Assembly: GCA_002297815.1 (NCBI GenBank)
Contig: DBKH01000049.1
Location: 782 to 26,527 of the forward strand
DNA from: Bacteroidales bacterium UBA755
GTDB taxonomy: Bacteria > Bacteroidota > Bacteroidia > Bacteroidales > UBA932
Direction of reading: 5' to 3'
Length of the DNA: 25,746 nt
The position numbers were made by a program, and so were the translations under genes. Position 1 is the first letter of the stretch. Each line of letters starts with the position of its first letter. This document shows positions 1 through 7,257 of this stretch, piece after piece. The notes beneath the pieces are model-generated. The model made no database searches. It saw nothing but the letters and a program-made list of their open reading frames with translations, and had not been told where the DNA came from.

Positions 1-188
1 GGCACTTCTCGCAGCAGAAAACTTGCCTCCCGAAAGACCTCTCGAAGACCCTTCCGCAATTTCGACAAACCGATGTTCCCAATGACCCCATAATCCCCAA
101 AAATGCCACGCAATATTTCCCAATCTACAGGAACGCACTTTTCAAGACCTCCGCACGGCAGTGAAAGGCACTGATTAAGCCATTTTGT

Positions 189-218
189 GTAAATCTACGT
201 AAACCTATGTAAACTCGT
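189..218 (+). repeat. Three 10-bp tandem repeats, GTAAAYCTAY-like
   Basis: Units are GTAAATCTAC (189-198), GTAAACCTAT (199-208) and a decayed GTAAACTCGT (209-218). The 10-bp period equals about one helical turn, so bound protein would sit on one face of the DNA. What binds is unknown. Confidence 0.6.
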
Positions 219-244
219 CCAAGACAGCCGTACATTCCCGCCAC

Positions 245-275
245 TTGAACCACCGTGGTTCAAATGCGGTTCAAA
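245..275. repeat. 19-bp perfect palindrome with extra half-site
   Basis: TTGAACCACCGTGGTTCAA (245-263) is two perfect 9-bp arms around one central base. A further GGTTCAAA at 268-275 repeats the right arm (257-264) 11 bp downstream. This looks like a dimeric regulator operator with a third half-site. The regulator is unknown. The sequence also resembles a tRNA T-arm, but no tRNA cloverleaf surrounds it. Confidence 0.55.
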
Positions 276-318
276 AGTACCCGAAAAACCCCGTAATACA
301 AAGAAACAAGCCGAAAAG

Positions 319-327
319 TTATCCACA
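319..327 (+). promoter_or_regulatory. Perfect DnaA box
   Basis: TTATCCACA matches the classical DnaA-binding 9-mer exactly. A weaker relative, TTATCCCAA, lies 34 bp downstream. A single perfect 9-mer can occur by chance, so this is a site match and not proof of an origin. Confidence 0.5.
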
Positions 328-394
328 CTCTCGGCTCTGAAACTCAACGATTTATCCCAAATAAGGAACTATTTTCCCGCTTGCTTTTACCCCG

Positions 395-1804
395 TTATTT
401 CCCGACGCAGAAATGCGAAAAAATATTCCCAAGCACCTCGTCCGTAGTGACCTCACCAACGATGGTGCCGAGGTGATGGAGGGCTTGGCGGAGGTCTTCG
501 GCGAGGAGGTCGGGAGTTTGGCCGGATGACAGGGATTTCTTGACCTGACATAGGGATTCGGAGGCTTTCATTAGGGCTTGGTAGTGACGGAGATTGGTCA
601 CAATGGTTTGGTCAGAATCCAAAGTGGTGGCCTTTTGCGAGTCGGAAAGCAGTTTTCTCAGATCATTAAGGCCGAATCCAGTCTTGGCGGAAATATATAG
701 CTTAACAACCTTTTCATTAGGATTTGAAACAGTGTTGTTAATTAGGCTAACATTAATGTTATCGCCTAAAACATCAACCTTATTCAGCAAAACTATTAAC
801 TTTTGAGACTGGACATCTAAATTTGATACTATGTCAGAAATCGAAGATTCGTTTTCTTCTTCCGAAGCGGTGACATCAAGCAAGGCGAGGACGATCTCGG
901 CCTCGTTCATCTTTTTGTAGGATCTGGAAATGCCGATTTTCTCGACTTCATCAGTGGTCTTGCGGAGACCTGCGGTGTCGATGAAGCGGAACAAAGTGCC
1001 GTCAATTGTCATCGTCTCTTCGATAGTGTCGCGGGTGGTGCCGGCGATGTCGGAGACAATGGCGCGGTCGTCACAAACCAAGGCATTCAGCAGGGTGCTC
1101 TTGCCAGCGTTGACCGCACCGACAATTGCGACCGGGACTCCGTTGCGAAGAGCGTTACCATAACGGAATGAATCCGTAAGCGAATGAATATGCGAAATAA
1201 CATCATCAAGCAATGATGAAAGTTCCGCGCGACTGGTGAACTCGACATCCTCCTCGCTGAAATCCAACTCCAACTCAAGCAGGGATGTCATCTTCAGCAA
1301 TTCATCTCTAAGGTTTTTTAATTCTTTCGAGAAACCTCCTTTCAACTGACTGAAAGCCACCTTATGGGAAGCAGCGTTCTGTGCGGAAATCACATCGGCA
1401 ACAGCTTCTGCCTGAGCCAAGTCCATCTTGCCATTTACAAAAGCTCTTTGAGTGAATTCGCCAGGACCGGCCATACGGGCACCGTAGTCCACCAGACGCT
1501 GAAGCAGGCGTTCGACTACGTACTTTGAGGAATGGCAGGAAATCTCTACGGAATCCTCTCCGGTGTAAGAATGCGGGGCACGAAAAACACTGACAAGGAC
1601 AGTGTCCAAGTCGGAACCATCAGTCTCAAGCGCCACTCCATATTTAACCCTGTAACCGTCAGTATCTGAAATATTACCGTTCTTACAAACTATCACTATG
1701 TCAGCGATGGCAAAGGCGTCTTTCCCGCTCATTCGCACTACAGCGATGGCACCGGTTCCGGGAACGGTGGCTGGGGCGCAGATTGTGTCTTCTATGTTGA
1801 ACAT
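395..1804 (-). CDS. mnmE: tRNA uridine-5-carboxymethylaminomethyl(34) synthesis GTPase MnmE
   Basis: MnmE is a G-protein that works with MnmG to modify the wobble uridine (U34) of certain tRNAs in the cytoplasm. The N-terminal tetrahydrofolate-binding domain opens with DTICAPATVPGTGAIAVVR, as is usual for the family. A Ras-like GTPase domain sits inside a helical domain: P-loop VNAGKST, G2/G3 region AGTTRDT and DTAG, and G4 motif NKVD. The protein ends in CVGK, the conserved C-x-GK tail whose cysteine is essential in characterised MnmE. The frame stays open upstream to 1864, but the ATG at 1804 gives the family-typical N-terminus and about 469 residues. A promoter-like box lies immediately upstream, which would make the mRNA nearly leaderless. 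mnmG is not in the window. The MATE gene at 1898 diverges from it. Assignment is firm. Confidence 0.97.
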   Translation of the reverse strand: MFNIEDTICAPATVPGTGAIAVVRMSGKDAFAIADIVIVCKNGNISDTDGYRVKYGVALETDGSDLDTVLVSVFRAPHSYTGEDSVEISCHSSKYVVERLLQRLVDYGARMAGPGEFTQRAFVNGKMDLAQAEAVADVISAQNAASHKVAFSQLKGGFSKELKNLRDELLKMTSLLELELDFSEEDVEFTSRAELSSLLDDVISHIHSLTDSFRYGNALRNGVPVAIVGAVNAGKSTLLNALVCDDRAIVSDIAGTTRDTIEETMTIDGTLFRFIDTAGLRKTTDEVEKIGISRSYKKMNEAEIVLALLDVTASEEENESSISDIVSNLDVQSQKLIVLLNKVDVLGDNINVSLINNTVSNPNEKVVKLYISAKTGFGLNDLRKLLSDSQKATTLDSDQTIVTNLRHYQALMKASESLCQVKKSLSSGQTPDLLAEDLRQALHHLGTIVGEVTTDEVLGNIFSHFCVGK

Positions 1805-1809
1805 AAGTA

Positions 1810-1841
1810 CAAATTTATCAACAATCCCCAACATATTCAAC
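1810..1841 (-). promoter_or_regulatory. Predicted mnmE promoter (Bacteroidota -7/-33 type)
   Basis: On the minus strand GTTG (1841-1838) lies 20 nt before TAAATTTG (1817-1810). The -7 box matches TAnnTTTG fully, and the -33 box has one mismatch to TTTG. Transcription would begin near the start codon at 1804. Confidence 0.55.
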
Positions 1842-1871
1842 CCGTAACCACATATTCCCCGCAAAACTCAT

Positions 1872-1879
1872 TAAATTTG
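1872..1879 (+). promoter_or_regulatory. Predicted -7 promoter box for the first MATE gene
   Basis: TAAATTTG matches TAnnTTTG and lies 18 bp before the ATG at 1898. No good TTTG -33 element is present at the usual spacing, so support is moderate. Confidence 0.4.
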
Positions 1880-1897
1880 CACCCCAAAAACAGAACT

Positions 1898-3229
1898 ATG
1901 GCTCAAAACGACCTCACACAGGGCAGCATCATAGGCAACATCAGCAGATTCTCGCTGCCGTACATGCTGTCATATTTCCTGCAGATCCTTTATGGGTTGG
2001 CGGATATGTTCGTGATAGGGCAGTACTGCGGTGTGGACAGCACGACGGCGGTAGCCAACGGTGCACAGATAATGCACATGTTCACCGTCATCATAATAGG
2101 ACTGGCGATGGGCACGACGGTGCGTCTTGGAAGGGCGATTGGGGCAAAAGACAAAAATGAAGCCTCAAAAACCATAGGCAACACATTCACCCTGTTCGCA
2201 CTCACAGCCATAGTCGCAACATTCATCCTGCTGCTCGCCAACAGAAGCATTGTCAGCATGATAGACACACCGCCCGAAGCCGTCAAAGGCACAATCGCCT
2301 ATCTGCGAATATGCTTCATCGGCATTCCGTTCATCATCGCCTACAACATCATCGCGTCCATATTCAGAGGCCTCGGTGATTCGAAAAGTCCGATGTACTT
2401 CGTGATAGTGGCGTGCGTGGCGAACATCGCGCTAGACTACATATTCATAGGCCATTTCGGACTCGGACCTTCCGGGGCCGCACTTGGCACCACCTTGTCC
2501 CAAATGATCAGCGTCATCATCGCGGCCATAGTGATCCGGAAAAAATCTCTTTTGAATATCTCAGGACAAGACCTTAGGCCAGAGCGGCGTACGATGGCCG
2601 GGATCTTAAAAATCGGAGTGCCGGTCGCACTTCAGGACGGCTTCATTCAGATCGCTTTCATCGCAATCACAGCAATCGCAAATGGCAGGGGACTGAACGA
2701 CGCGGCGGCGGTTGGTATCGTTGAAAAATTCATCGGTCTGCTCTTCATCGTCCCGTCAGCTATGCTGGCGACAGTCTCAGCGATCGCGGCCCAGAACATT
2801 GGCGCGAAAAAGCCTGAAAGAGCCAGAAAGACAATGGAATATGCAATAGCGATCTCCGTAGGCTTCGGCACCATCGCAGCCGTGACTCTCCAATTCATTC
2901 CTGAATATGCCGTAAGAATATTCACGAGCGACAGCACGGTCATCACTCTAGGCGGGCAGTACCTGAAAGGCTACGTCTGGGACTGCATATTCGCAGGCAT
3001 CCATTTCTGCTTCAGCGGCTTCTTCACCGCCTGTGGATATTCGATCATCTCATTCTGCCACAACTTCCTGTCGATCGTCTGCGCCCGCATTCCGCTGTCC
3101 TGTCTGGCTTCCGTCAAGTTCCCGGACACCCTGTTCCCGATGGGCTTAGCCTCTCCCGCCGGCTCGCTTCTTTCCGTCATCATCTGCGTGACAGTTTACA
3201 TCGTGATGCGCAGAAAAGGGAAACTGTAA
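1898..3229 (+). CDS. MATE family efflux transporter
   Basis: This is a polytopic inner-membrane protein of about 443 residues, in the normal range for MATE (NorM/DinF/MepA-like) cation- or drug-coupled exporters. Long hydrophobic segments run through the whole length. The N-terminus (MAQNDLTQGSIIGNISRFSL) and the IFRGLGDSKSP segment in the first half are typical of bacterial MatE proteins. A TTG at 1877 lies in frame, but the ATG at 1898 starts at the expected family N-terminus and follows a -7 box. The substrate cannot be read from sequence. It converges on the small nuclease-like gene, with only 3 bp between stop codons. A second, clearly different MATE gene lies at 5731. The family call is secure; no specific function is claimed. 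Confidence 0.93.
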   Translation: MAQNDLTQGSIIGNISRFSLPYMLSYFLQILYGLADMFVIGQYCGVDSTTAVANGAQIMHMFTVIIIGLAMGTTVRLGRAIGAKDKNEASKTIGNTFTLFALTAIVATFILLLANRSIVSMIDTPPEAVKGTIAYLRICFIGIPFIIAYNIIASIFRGLGDSKSPMYFVIVACVANIALDYIFIGHFGLGPSGAALGTTLSQMISVIIAAIVIRKKSLLNISGQDLRPERRTMAGILKIGVPVALQDGFIQIAFIAITAIANGRGLNDAAAVGIVEKFIGLLFIVPSAMLATVSAIAAQNIGAKKPERARKTMEYAIAISVGFGTIAAVTLQFIPEYAVRIFTSDSTVITLGGQYLKGYVWDCIFAGIHFCFSGFFTACGYSIISFCHNFLSIVCARIPLSCLASVKFPDTLFPMGLASPAGSLLSVIICVTVYIVMRRKGKL

Positions 3230-3232
3230 TAT

Positions 3233-3709
3233 TCAAGGACTAGCCTCTTCGAGGTCAAGGACATGCTTGGCAATATGATACAAACAATGTCCTTTTCTAT
3301 AGTCTTTTGGAGATAACCTTTTTTTGTTTTCGAAAGCCAATCTATAGTCTTCCACATGCCATTCCCATGCTTCTTGCATTACATAGTTCTTGTCATATAA
3401 TATCCAAACCAATCTATCCCATTCGTAATTCGAGGCTTTCGGAACCATCGTTACAACACTTCCTTTTTTGCCGCTTGGCCGATTGGCTTTTACTTGATAC
3501 TTTATATTTTTATAAACGAAATCTGTTCCTTTGGCAACAGCAGTCTTATCTCTCATGTAGTCGGAGTATTCTTTTTCAGACATCCCAACCAACATAGCAG
3601 CATCATATTCAGAGATGGAACTCGTAATAGATGGAGCCACGCCAAAATGAACTTGCCATTGTAAAGCTATACCTACAAGCTTATCCCTTAGTATAATCTT
3701 TTCCTTCAT
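3233..3709 (-). CDS. Hypothetical protein, possible PD-(D/E)XK-like nuclease
   Basis: A 158-residue soluble protein that I cannot name. Residues 1-60 are mainly helical and include an SEYDAAMLVGMSEKEYSDYM segment that could form a small DNA-binding helix pair. Residues 61-110 look like an alpha/beta nuclease core: D63, then strand KYQVK (70-74) with Q72-V-K74, a basic loop NRPSGKKGS, and hydrophobic strand RLVWILYD (99-106). A D followed by QxK fits the Mrr-like variant of the PD-(D/E)XK fold, but this is inference from pattern alone. It begins 15 nt after the stop of the DUF1016 nuclease gene, so the two are probably cotranscribed. Base composition is AT-richer than mnmE, MATE or carAB, which suggests transfer. 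It could instead be a nucleic-acid-binding protein with no catalysis. Confidence 0.8.
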   Translation of the reverse strand: MKEKIILRDKLVGIALQWQVHFGVAPSITSSISEYDAAMLVGMSEKEYSDYMRDKTAVAKGTDFVYKNIKYQVKANRPSGKKGSVVTMVPKASNYEWDRLVWILYDKNYVMQEAWEWHVEDYRLAFENKKRLSPKDYRKGHCLYHIAKHVLDLEEASP

Positions 3710-3724
3710 AGCCGCATGATCTGT

Positions 3725-4774
3725 CTACACATGTTGAAGTCTGAATATCTCCTTTTGTTTTTCTATTTCTTCCTTTAGTTGCTCTTCTGTTGGAAGATAA
3801 GTAAGATACTTTGAAGCAAATAGCTGCTTGTTGTCATGCAATACCGAGTAGCGAGCTATATCTTGGCTTGTCTCCGAACAAAGTAGAATGCCGATTGTAG
3901 GGTTGTCGCCTTCTGTGCGTTTCAAATCATCGTACATCCTTACATACATATCCATTTGTCCTACATCTTGATGAGTTATTTTGGTGGTTTTCAAGTCAAT
4001 CAAAACAAAACATTTCATCAAATAATTGTAGAAGACAAGATCTATGTAATAATCTTGTGTGTCAGTGATGATATGTTGCTGTCGCTCAACAAAAGCATAT
4101 CCTTTGCCCAATTCCATAAGAAATTTCTGGAGATGAGTGATTATGGAACTTTCAAGTTCACTTTCGGAGAAACTCATATCACGAGACAATCCCAAGAACT
4201 CAGTAACCATGGGCGATTTGACAAACATTGCGGGGGTATCAACATATCCTTTAGTAAGAGCTTTCATCTCACTTTCGACAACTTGTTTGTCGCAGGTCTG
4301 CAACAAACGATAGTAATATTGTGAGGCCACATTGCGGTCGAGCGTTCTAACACTCCACATTTGTTGGGAAGCTTCATGAAGATACCACAATCTTGCTTTC
4401 GGGTCATTAACTCTCAAAATACTTCTAAAATGTGACCATGAAAGATTTTGCACACACGTGTGCAAAATCTCCCAATCAGGAAAATATAAGTATAATTGTT
4501 TAAAATAAAAGAGGTTACGCGCTCCATATCCAGACCCGAATTCAGCTGTTATCTTTTGTGAAAGATCCTTCATCAACTGTGCGCCATAATCTGCGCGCTC
4601 GTTGCCTCGTTGCTCTTCTTCAACTATACGTCTTCCTATTTGCCAGTTGGAATATATCAAATTTTGATTGATAGAGGCATATGCTTTATTCCTGGCTTTC
4701 AAGATGATATTTCTGATGTCACCGACAATGTTCGAAAATTGAACATTAGATGCTGTTCCCTTGTCCTTATTCAT
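3725..4774 (-). CDS. YhcG/DUF1016 family PD-(D/E)XK nuclease
   Basis: The 349-residue protein matches the two-part layout of the YhcG/DUF1016 family. A helical N-terminal domain (about 15-170) includes NWQIGRRIVEEEQ and the YGAQLMKDLSQ and FGSGYGARNLFYFKQLY segments that typify it. The C-terminal nuclease domain (about 205-330) has D245 in YYIDLVFYN, then IDLKTTKIT supplying D260-x-K262, and VGQMDMYVRMYD as the following helix. These residues form an intact PD-(D/E)XK set, with D in the E position. Family members are often found with restriction-modification and other defence genes, but their function is poorly defined. This is the first gene of a two-gene minus-strand unit with the 158-residue protein. 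A promoter-like pair lies at 4800-4831. Local AT content is raised relative to neighbours. Confidence 0.92.
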   Translation of the reverse strand: MNKDKGTASNVQFSNIVGDIRNIILKARNKAYASINQNLIYSNWQIGRRIVEEEQRGNERADYGAQLMKDLSQKITAEFGSGYGARNLFYFKQLYLYFPDWEILHTCVQNLSWSHFRSILRVNDPKARLWYLHEASQQMWSVRTLDRNVASQYYYRLLQTCDKQVVESEMKALTKGYVDTPAMFVKSPMVTEFLGLSRDMSFSESELESSIITHLQKFLMELGKGYAFVERQQHIITDTQDYYIDLVFYNYLMKCFVLIDLKTTKITHQDVGQMDMYVRMYDDLKRTEGDNPTIGILLCSETSQDIARYSVLHDNKQLFASKYLTYLPTEEQLKEEIEKQKEIFRLQHV

Positions 4775-4799
4775 TTTTACTTTTTCTGCTCAATAGTGA

Positions 4800-4831
4800 C
4801 AAGGGTAATAAAAAACTTTTAAACAAGCAAA
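4800..4831 (-). promoter_or_regulatory. Predicted promoter of the nuclease gene pair
   Basis: On the minus strand TTTG (4831-4828) lies 20 nt before TACCCTTG (4807-4800). The -33 is perfect, and the -7 has one mismatch to TAnnTTTG. The leader to the ATG at 4774 would be about 20 nt. Confidence 0.45.
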
Positions 4832-4840
4832 TACCTAATT

Positions 4841-4867
4841 AGATTTTTCAGATTTTCAGATTTTTTC
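4841..4867 (+). repeat. AGATTTT(T)(T)C micro-repeat
   Basis: Three imperfect tandem units, AGATTTTTC, AGATTTTC and AGATTTTTTC, lie in the AT-rich gap between the nuclease pair and the Crp/Fnr gene. T-run length differs between units, a likely slippage site. No function is apparent. Confidence 0.5.
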
Positions 4868-4924
4868 AGCACTATTTCATTCGAGATGCAATGATACGAT
4901 AAAAAATAACGGAATAATCACTCA

Positions 4925-5500
4925 TCAGCCTTTATTCATCGCCGCGCGGATCCTGCTGAGGGACTGCGGGGTCATCCAGAGATATGACGCTATCTTTTTA
5001 AGAGGCACATTCAGAATTAGTTCCGGGTGGTCATTTATCAGAGCGCTGTACCTTTTGCCGGCGCTTTCCTTGTCCGCCATCCAGATGACCTCATCCTCGA
5101 AATGACAGGCGTTTGTCTCGAAGACTTTCCGGATCGCGTTGGCGATGCCCAAGGATGTGTCACACAATTTGTCAACACGCATCTTGCTGATCCGCCACGC
5201 AATGCAGTCAGTTTCAGCCATTATCGTGATTTTCGACGGCCTTTGGGTGTTGTAGCAAAAAATGTCCACGACCGCCTCGCCGCCGAACGCAAACCACACG
5301 ACAGCGTCACCGAATGAAGCCGACTTCGCTCCGCTCCATATTCCTGATTCAAGAATATACAAGGAATCGTCGAACGCGCCGCAGTTCACAACGATCTCGC
5401 CTTTACGGAAAGACATCCTCTCCATCCGCCTGATAAGTTCCGAGGCCGCCTCCCGCTCAAGCCCATAGTTTCCGCTGAATATGTCAATCAAGTTGTCCAT
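4925..5500 (-). CDS. Crp/Fnr family transcriptional regulator
   Basis: A 191-residue protein built like Crp/Fnr regulators. A beta-roll sensor domain spans about residues 10-110, including FRKGEIVVNCGAFDDSLYILESG, the usual entry into the cyclic-nucleotide-binding fold. A dimerisation helix follows (about 105-140), then a short C-terminal helix-turn-helix, VPLKKIASYLWMTPQSLSRI (165-184). The usual phosphate-binding residues of cAMP receptors are not evident, so another ligand or none is likely. The frame is open to a TTG at 5509, but the ATG at 5500 is the better start. It is transcribed away from the second MATE gene. Regulators of this type often control a divergent transporter in Bacteroidota, so the MATE at 5731 is the obvious target, by inference. 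Confidence 0.9.
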   Translation of the reverse strand: MDNLIDIFSGNYGLEREAASELIRRMERMSFRKGEIVVNCGAFDDSLYILESGIWSGAKSASFGDAVVWFAFGGEAVVDIFCYNTQRPSKITIMAETDCIAWRISKMRVDKLCDTSLGIANAIRKVFETNACHFEDEVIWMADKESAGKRYSALINDHPELILNVPLKKIASYLWMTPQSLSRIRAAMNKG

Positions 5501-5588
5501 CAGCCGCAAAATTCGGAAATAATACTTTCACCGCCAAATTAACATATGATAAAAAGCCAGCCTAAATCCGATGAATATGCCAGAAAAA

Positions 5589-5621
5589 TTTCTTAATCTG
5601 TGAATATTCAGCCTATCTTTG
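5589..5621 (+). promoter_or_regulatory. Predicted promoter of the second MATE gene
   Basis: TATCTTTG (5614-5621) matches TAnnTTTG. TTTC at 5589-5592 is a one-mismatch -33 at 21-nt spacing. It predicts a leader of about 100 nt before the ATG at 5731. The adjacent 5501-5613 region would also carry the minus-strand promoter of the Crp/Fnr gene, which I could not resolve. Confidence 0.45.
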
Positions 5622-5657
5622 CGCCCCGATTTGAAATATGAATGTATAGAAACGAAG

Positions 5658-5707
5658 GTGGGCAATCTTCAAATGCGAGACTGGAATTGTTGCAAGTAAT
5701 TGCCCAC
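5658..5707 (+). promoter_or_regulatory. Leader hairpin upstream of second MATE gene
   Basis: GTGGGCAAT (5658-5666) and ATTGCCCAC (5699-5707) form a perfect 9-bp stem around a 32-nt loop in the predicted 5' leader, ending 23 nt before the ATG. It could be an RNA control element or a DNA operator dyad. No known riboswitch was recognised and there is no U-tract, so it is not a simple terminator. Confidence 0.5.
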
Positions 5708-5730
5708 TTGTTGTAAAAGTTGTATTGACT

Positions 5731-7080
5731 ATGAAACGAGACGCCATTGATTTCGGTTCCGATAGCATTCCGGGACTTTTCAGGAAAATATTCATTCCTA
5801 CTTTGGTTGGGATGGCATGCATGGCAGTGATGACGACCATCGACGGGGTGTTCGTCGGGCACGGGGTGGGGAGTGACGCGCTCGCCGCCGTAAACATATT
5901 CGCACCTTTCTGGATGATTATGACCGGGTTGGGGTTGTTGTTCGGAATCGGCTGTTCTGTTATTTCCTCCGTCCATCTTTCGCAAAACAACGAGAAGGCG
6001 GCTCGCATCAACATGACTCAGACACTGATCTTCGGTGTGCTGGTCACAGTGACGCTGACGGTTCTGGTCCAGAGCTTCAGCACCCAAAGCGCTTACCTTC
6101 TCGGCTCATCCGACAGGCTGCTGCCTTACGTCCTTGACTACCAGAAATGGCTGGCCTACGCTTTCTGCGCACTGTTCCTCCAGTCTGTTGGTCTGTTGAT
6201 CATACGTCTGGACGGCTCTCCTAAGTACGCCTCGGCAGCCGCAGCGATTCCGTCCATCGTCAATGTCGTGCTGGACTATGTGTTCCTGTTTGTCCTTGAC
6301 AAAGGGCTTGAAGGAGTAGCCATCGCCACTGCGATCGGATGCTGGACCGGAGGACTTATGGTTCTGTTCTACATTGTGTTTTTGTCCAAGACTATGAGAC
6401 TGTATCCTGTTAAAATGTCATGGAAAAGTCTCTGTCTTTCCCTGCGTAATCTGTGGTACCAGTTCCGTCTCGGACTGTCGGCCTTTCTTGGCGAGATCAG
6501 CATCTCGATGCTGATGTTCGTTGGCAACTATGTGTTCATGAGGTATTTGGGCGAAGACGGTGTCGCGGCCTTCTCCATCGCCTGCTATATCATGCCTTTC
6601 ATATTCATGACTGGAAACGCGATTTCCCAGTCCGCCCAGCCGATCATCAGCTTCAACCACGGAGCCGGCAACAGCAATCGTGTGATCGAGGCCCGCAAGG
6701 TGTCGCTGCTCACTGCATTGGGACTTGGAATCGTGGTTTCGCTGGCTCTTGCGTTTGGAATCAGTCAAGTGGCCGCTCTTTTCCTCAGCAAGGACGCTCC
6801 GGCATATTCAATAGCGGCTCACGGTGTGCCCCTTATGGCGACAGGATTTACCTTGTCAATCGTAAACGTCGCTGCCATCGGCTATTACCAGAGTGTGGAA
6901 CGGGCGCTTCCTGCGACCATATTCTCGCTTTCGAGAGGAGTCATATTCCTTGTTCCTTGCTTTCTTTTGATTCCTCATTTCGCCGGGGTGGACGGAATAT
7001 GGCTTGCGCTGCCGGCAACCGAGGCTCTGACATTCTTGTCAATCGCGGCTTTCCGCATCATATCAAAGCGTGCGAAGTGA
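5731..7080 (+). CDS. MATE family efflux transporter (second, distinct)
   Basis: The inner-membrane protein has 449 residues from the ATG at 5731 (an in-frame TTG lies at 5725). Its N-terminal half contains FRKIFIPTLVGMACMAVMTT and TIDGVFVGHGVGSDALAAVN, a typical MATE first helix pair. Around twelve hydrophobic segments follow, with the second MatE half starting near residue 240 (FRLGLSAFLGEISISMLMF). It belongs to the same superfamily as the product of 1898-3229 but to a different, MepA-like branch, so this is not a recent duplication. Substrate is unknown. The divergent Crp/Fnr gene and the structured leader suggest regulated expression. No terminator directly follows the stop; the hairpin with T-run at 7237-7275 is the first candidate. 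Confidence 0.93.
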   Translation: MKRDAIDFGSDSIPGLFRKIFIPTLVGMACMAVMTTIDGVFVGHGVGSDALAAVNIFAPFWMIMTGLGLLFGIGCSVISSVHLSQNNEKAARINMTQTLIFGVLVTVTLTVLVQSFSTQSAYLLGSSDRLLPYVLDYQKWLAYAFCALFLQSVGLLIIRLDGSPKYASAAAAIPSIVNVVLDYVFLFVLDKGLEGVAIATAIGCWTGGLMVLFYIVFLSKTMRLYPVKMSWKSLCLSLRNLWYQFRLGLSAFLGEISISMLMFVGNYVFMRYLGEDGVAAFSIACYIMPFIFMTGNAISQSAQPIISFNHGAGNSNRVIEARKVSLLTALGLGIVVSLALAFGISQVAALFLSKDAPAYSIAAHGVPLMATGFTLSIVNVAAIGYYQSVERALPATIFSLSRGVIFLVPCFLLIPHFAGVDGIWLALPATEALTFLSIAAFRIISKRAK

Positions 7081-7125
7081 ATTTATATTCATAGACAATT
7101 TGATGCGTAATTCCGTTTTTTTGCT

Positions 7126-7133
7126 TAAATTTG
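7126..7133 (+). promoter_or_regulatory. Predicted -7 promoter box of the carAB leader
   Basis: TAAATTTG matches TAnnTTTG. The nearest TTTG (7099-7102) is 23 nt upstream, slightly too far. Transcription would begin near 7140, just before the leader ORF at 7153 and about 180 nt before carA. Confidence 0.5.
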
Positions 7134-7152
7134 CAAAAAGAAACGAACTTCC

Positions 7153-7257
7153 ATGATGCTTGATGTGACTTTAATACCTCTAAGCGGCAGTGCGTCCCAG
7201 GATGCACAGAAGGAATGTTCTTTCATTGACTTTCACCGACCATTTCATCACTGTTGA
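7153..7257 (+). CDS. Putative 34-residue leader peptide upstream of carAB
   Basis: A short ORF starts with two consecutive ATG codons about 13 nt after the predicted transcription start. It ends in TGA at 7255-7257. The peptide begins MMLDVTLIPLSG and ends FHRPFHHC, with no membrane segment and no run of one amino acid as in classical biosynthetic leaders. The last codons cover the 5' arm of an intrinsic terminator, and the stop codon lies in its loop. A T-rich tract (7217-7233) lies just before the hairpin. In enterobacterial pyrBI the leader ORF likewise runs into the attenuator. Translation is not proven; the ORF is short enough to arise by chance. Confidence 0.45.
   Translation: MMLDVTLIPLSGSASQDAQKECSFIDFHRPFHHC

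Larger units (their letters stand above)
1..394. other. Left-edge non-coding stretch with origin-like or regulatory repeats
   Basis: No convincing gene is visible in these 394 bases before the mnmE stop codon. A minus-strand frame stays open from about 194 to the left edge but has no ATG, so the tail of a gene lying further left cannot be excluded. The stretch holds three 10-bp direct repeats (189-218), a perfect 19-bp palindrome with an extra half-site (245-275), a perfect DnaA box (319-327) and a looser TTATCCCAA sequence at 353-361. This density of short repeats suggests protein-binding DNA such as an origin or control region. That role is inference; no AT-rich unwinding element is obvious. 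Confidence 0.5.

Noticed and set aside
3..194. Minus-strand open frame reaching the left edge
   Set aside because: About 64 codons open, but no ATG and no recognisable domain. A gene tail cannot be excluded without sequence to the left, so it was not listed as a CDS.
189..218. Start of a CRISPR array
   Set aside because: Units are only 10 bp, contiguous and without spacers; no cas genes are present.
257..275. GGTTCAAAT sequence resembling a tRNA T-arm
   Set aside because: No matching acceptor stem, anticodon arm or CCA-end context was found; the palindrome explains the sequence better.
3034..3042. TGTGGATAT as a DnaA box
   Set aside because: One mismatch, isolated, and inside the coding sequence of the first MATE gene.
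6453..7094. 213-codon plus-strand frame overlapping the second MATE gene
   Set aside because: Shifted-frame shadow rich in Arg/His/Cys with no recognisable domain; the MATE frame is intact through this region.
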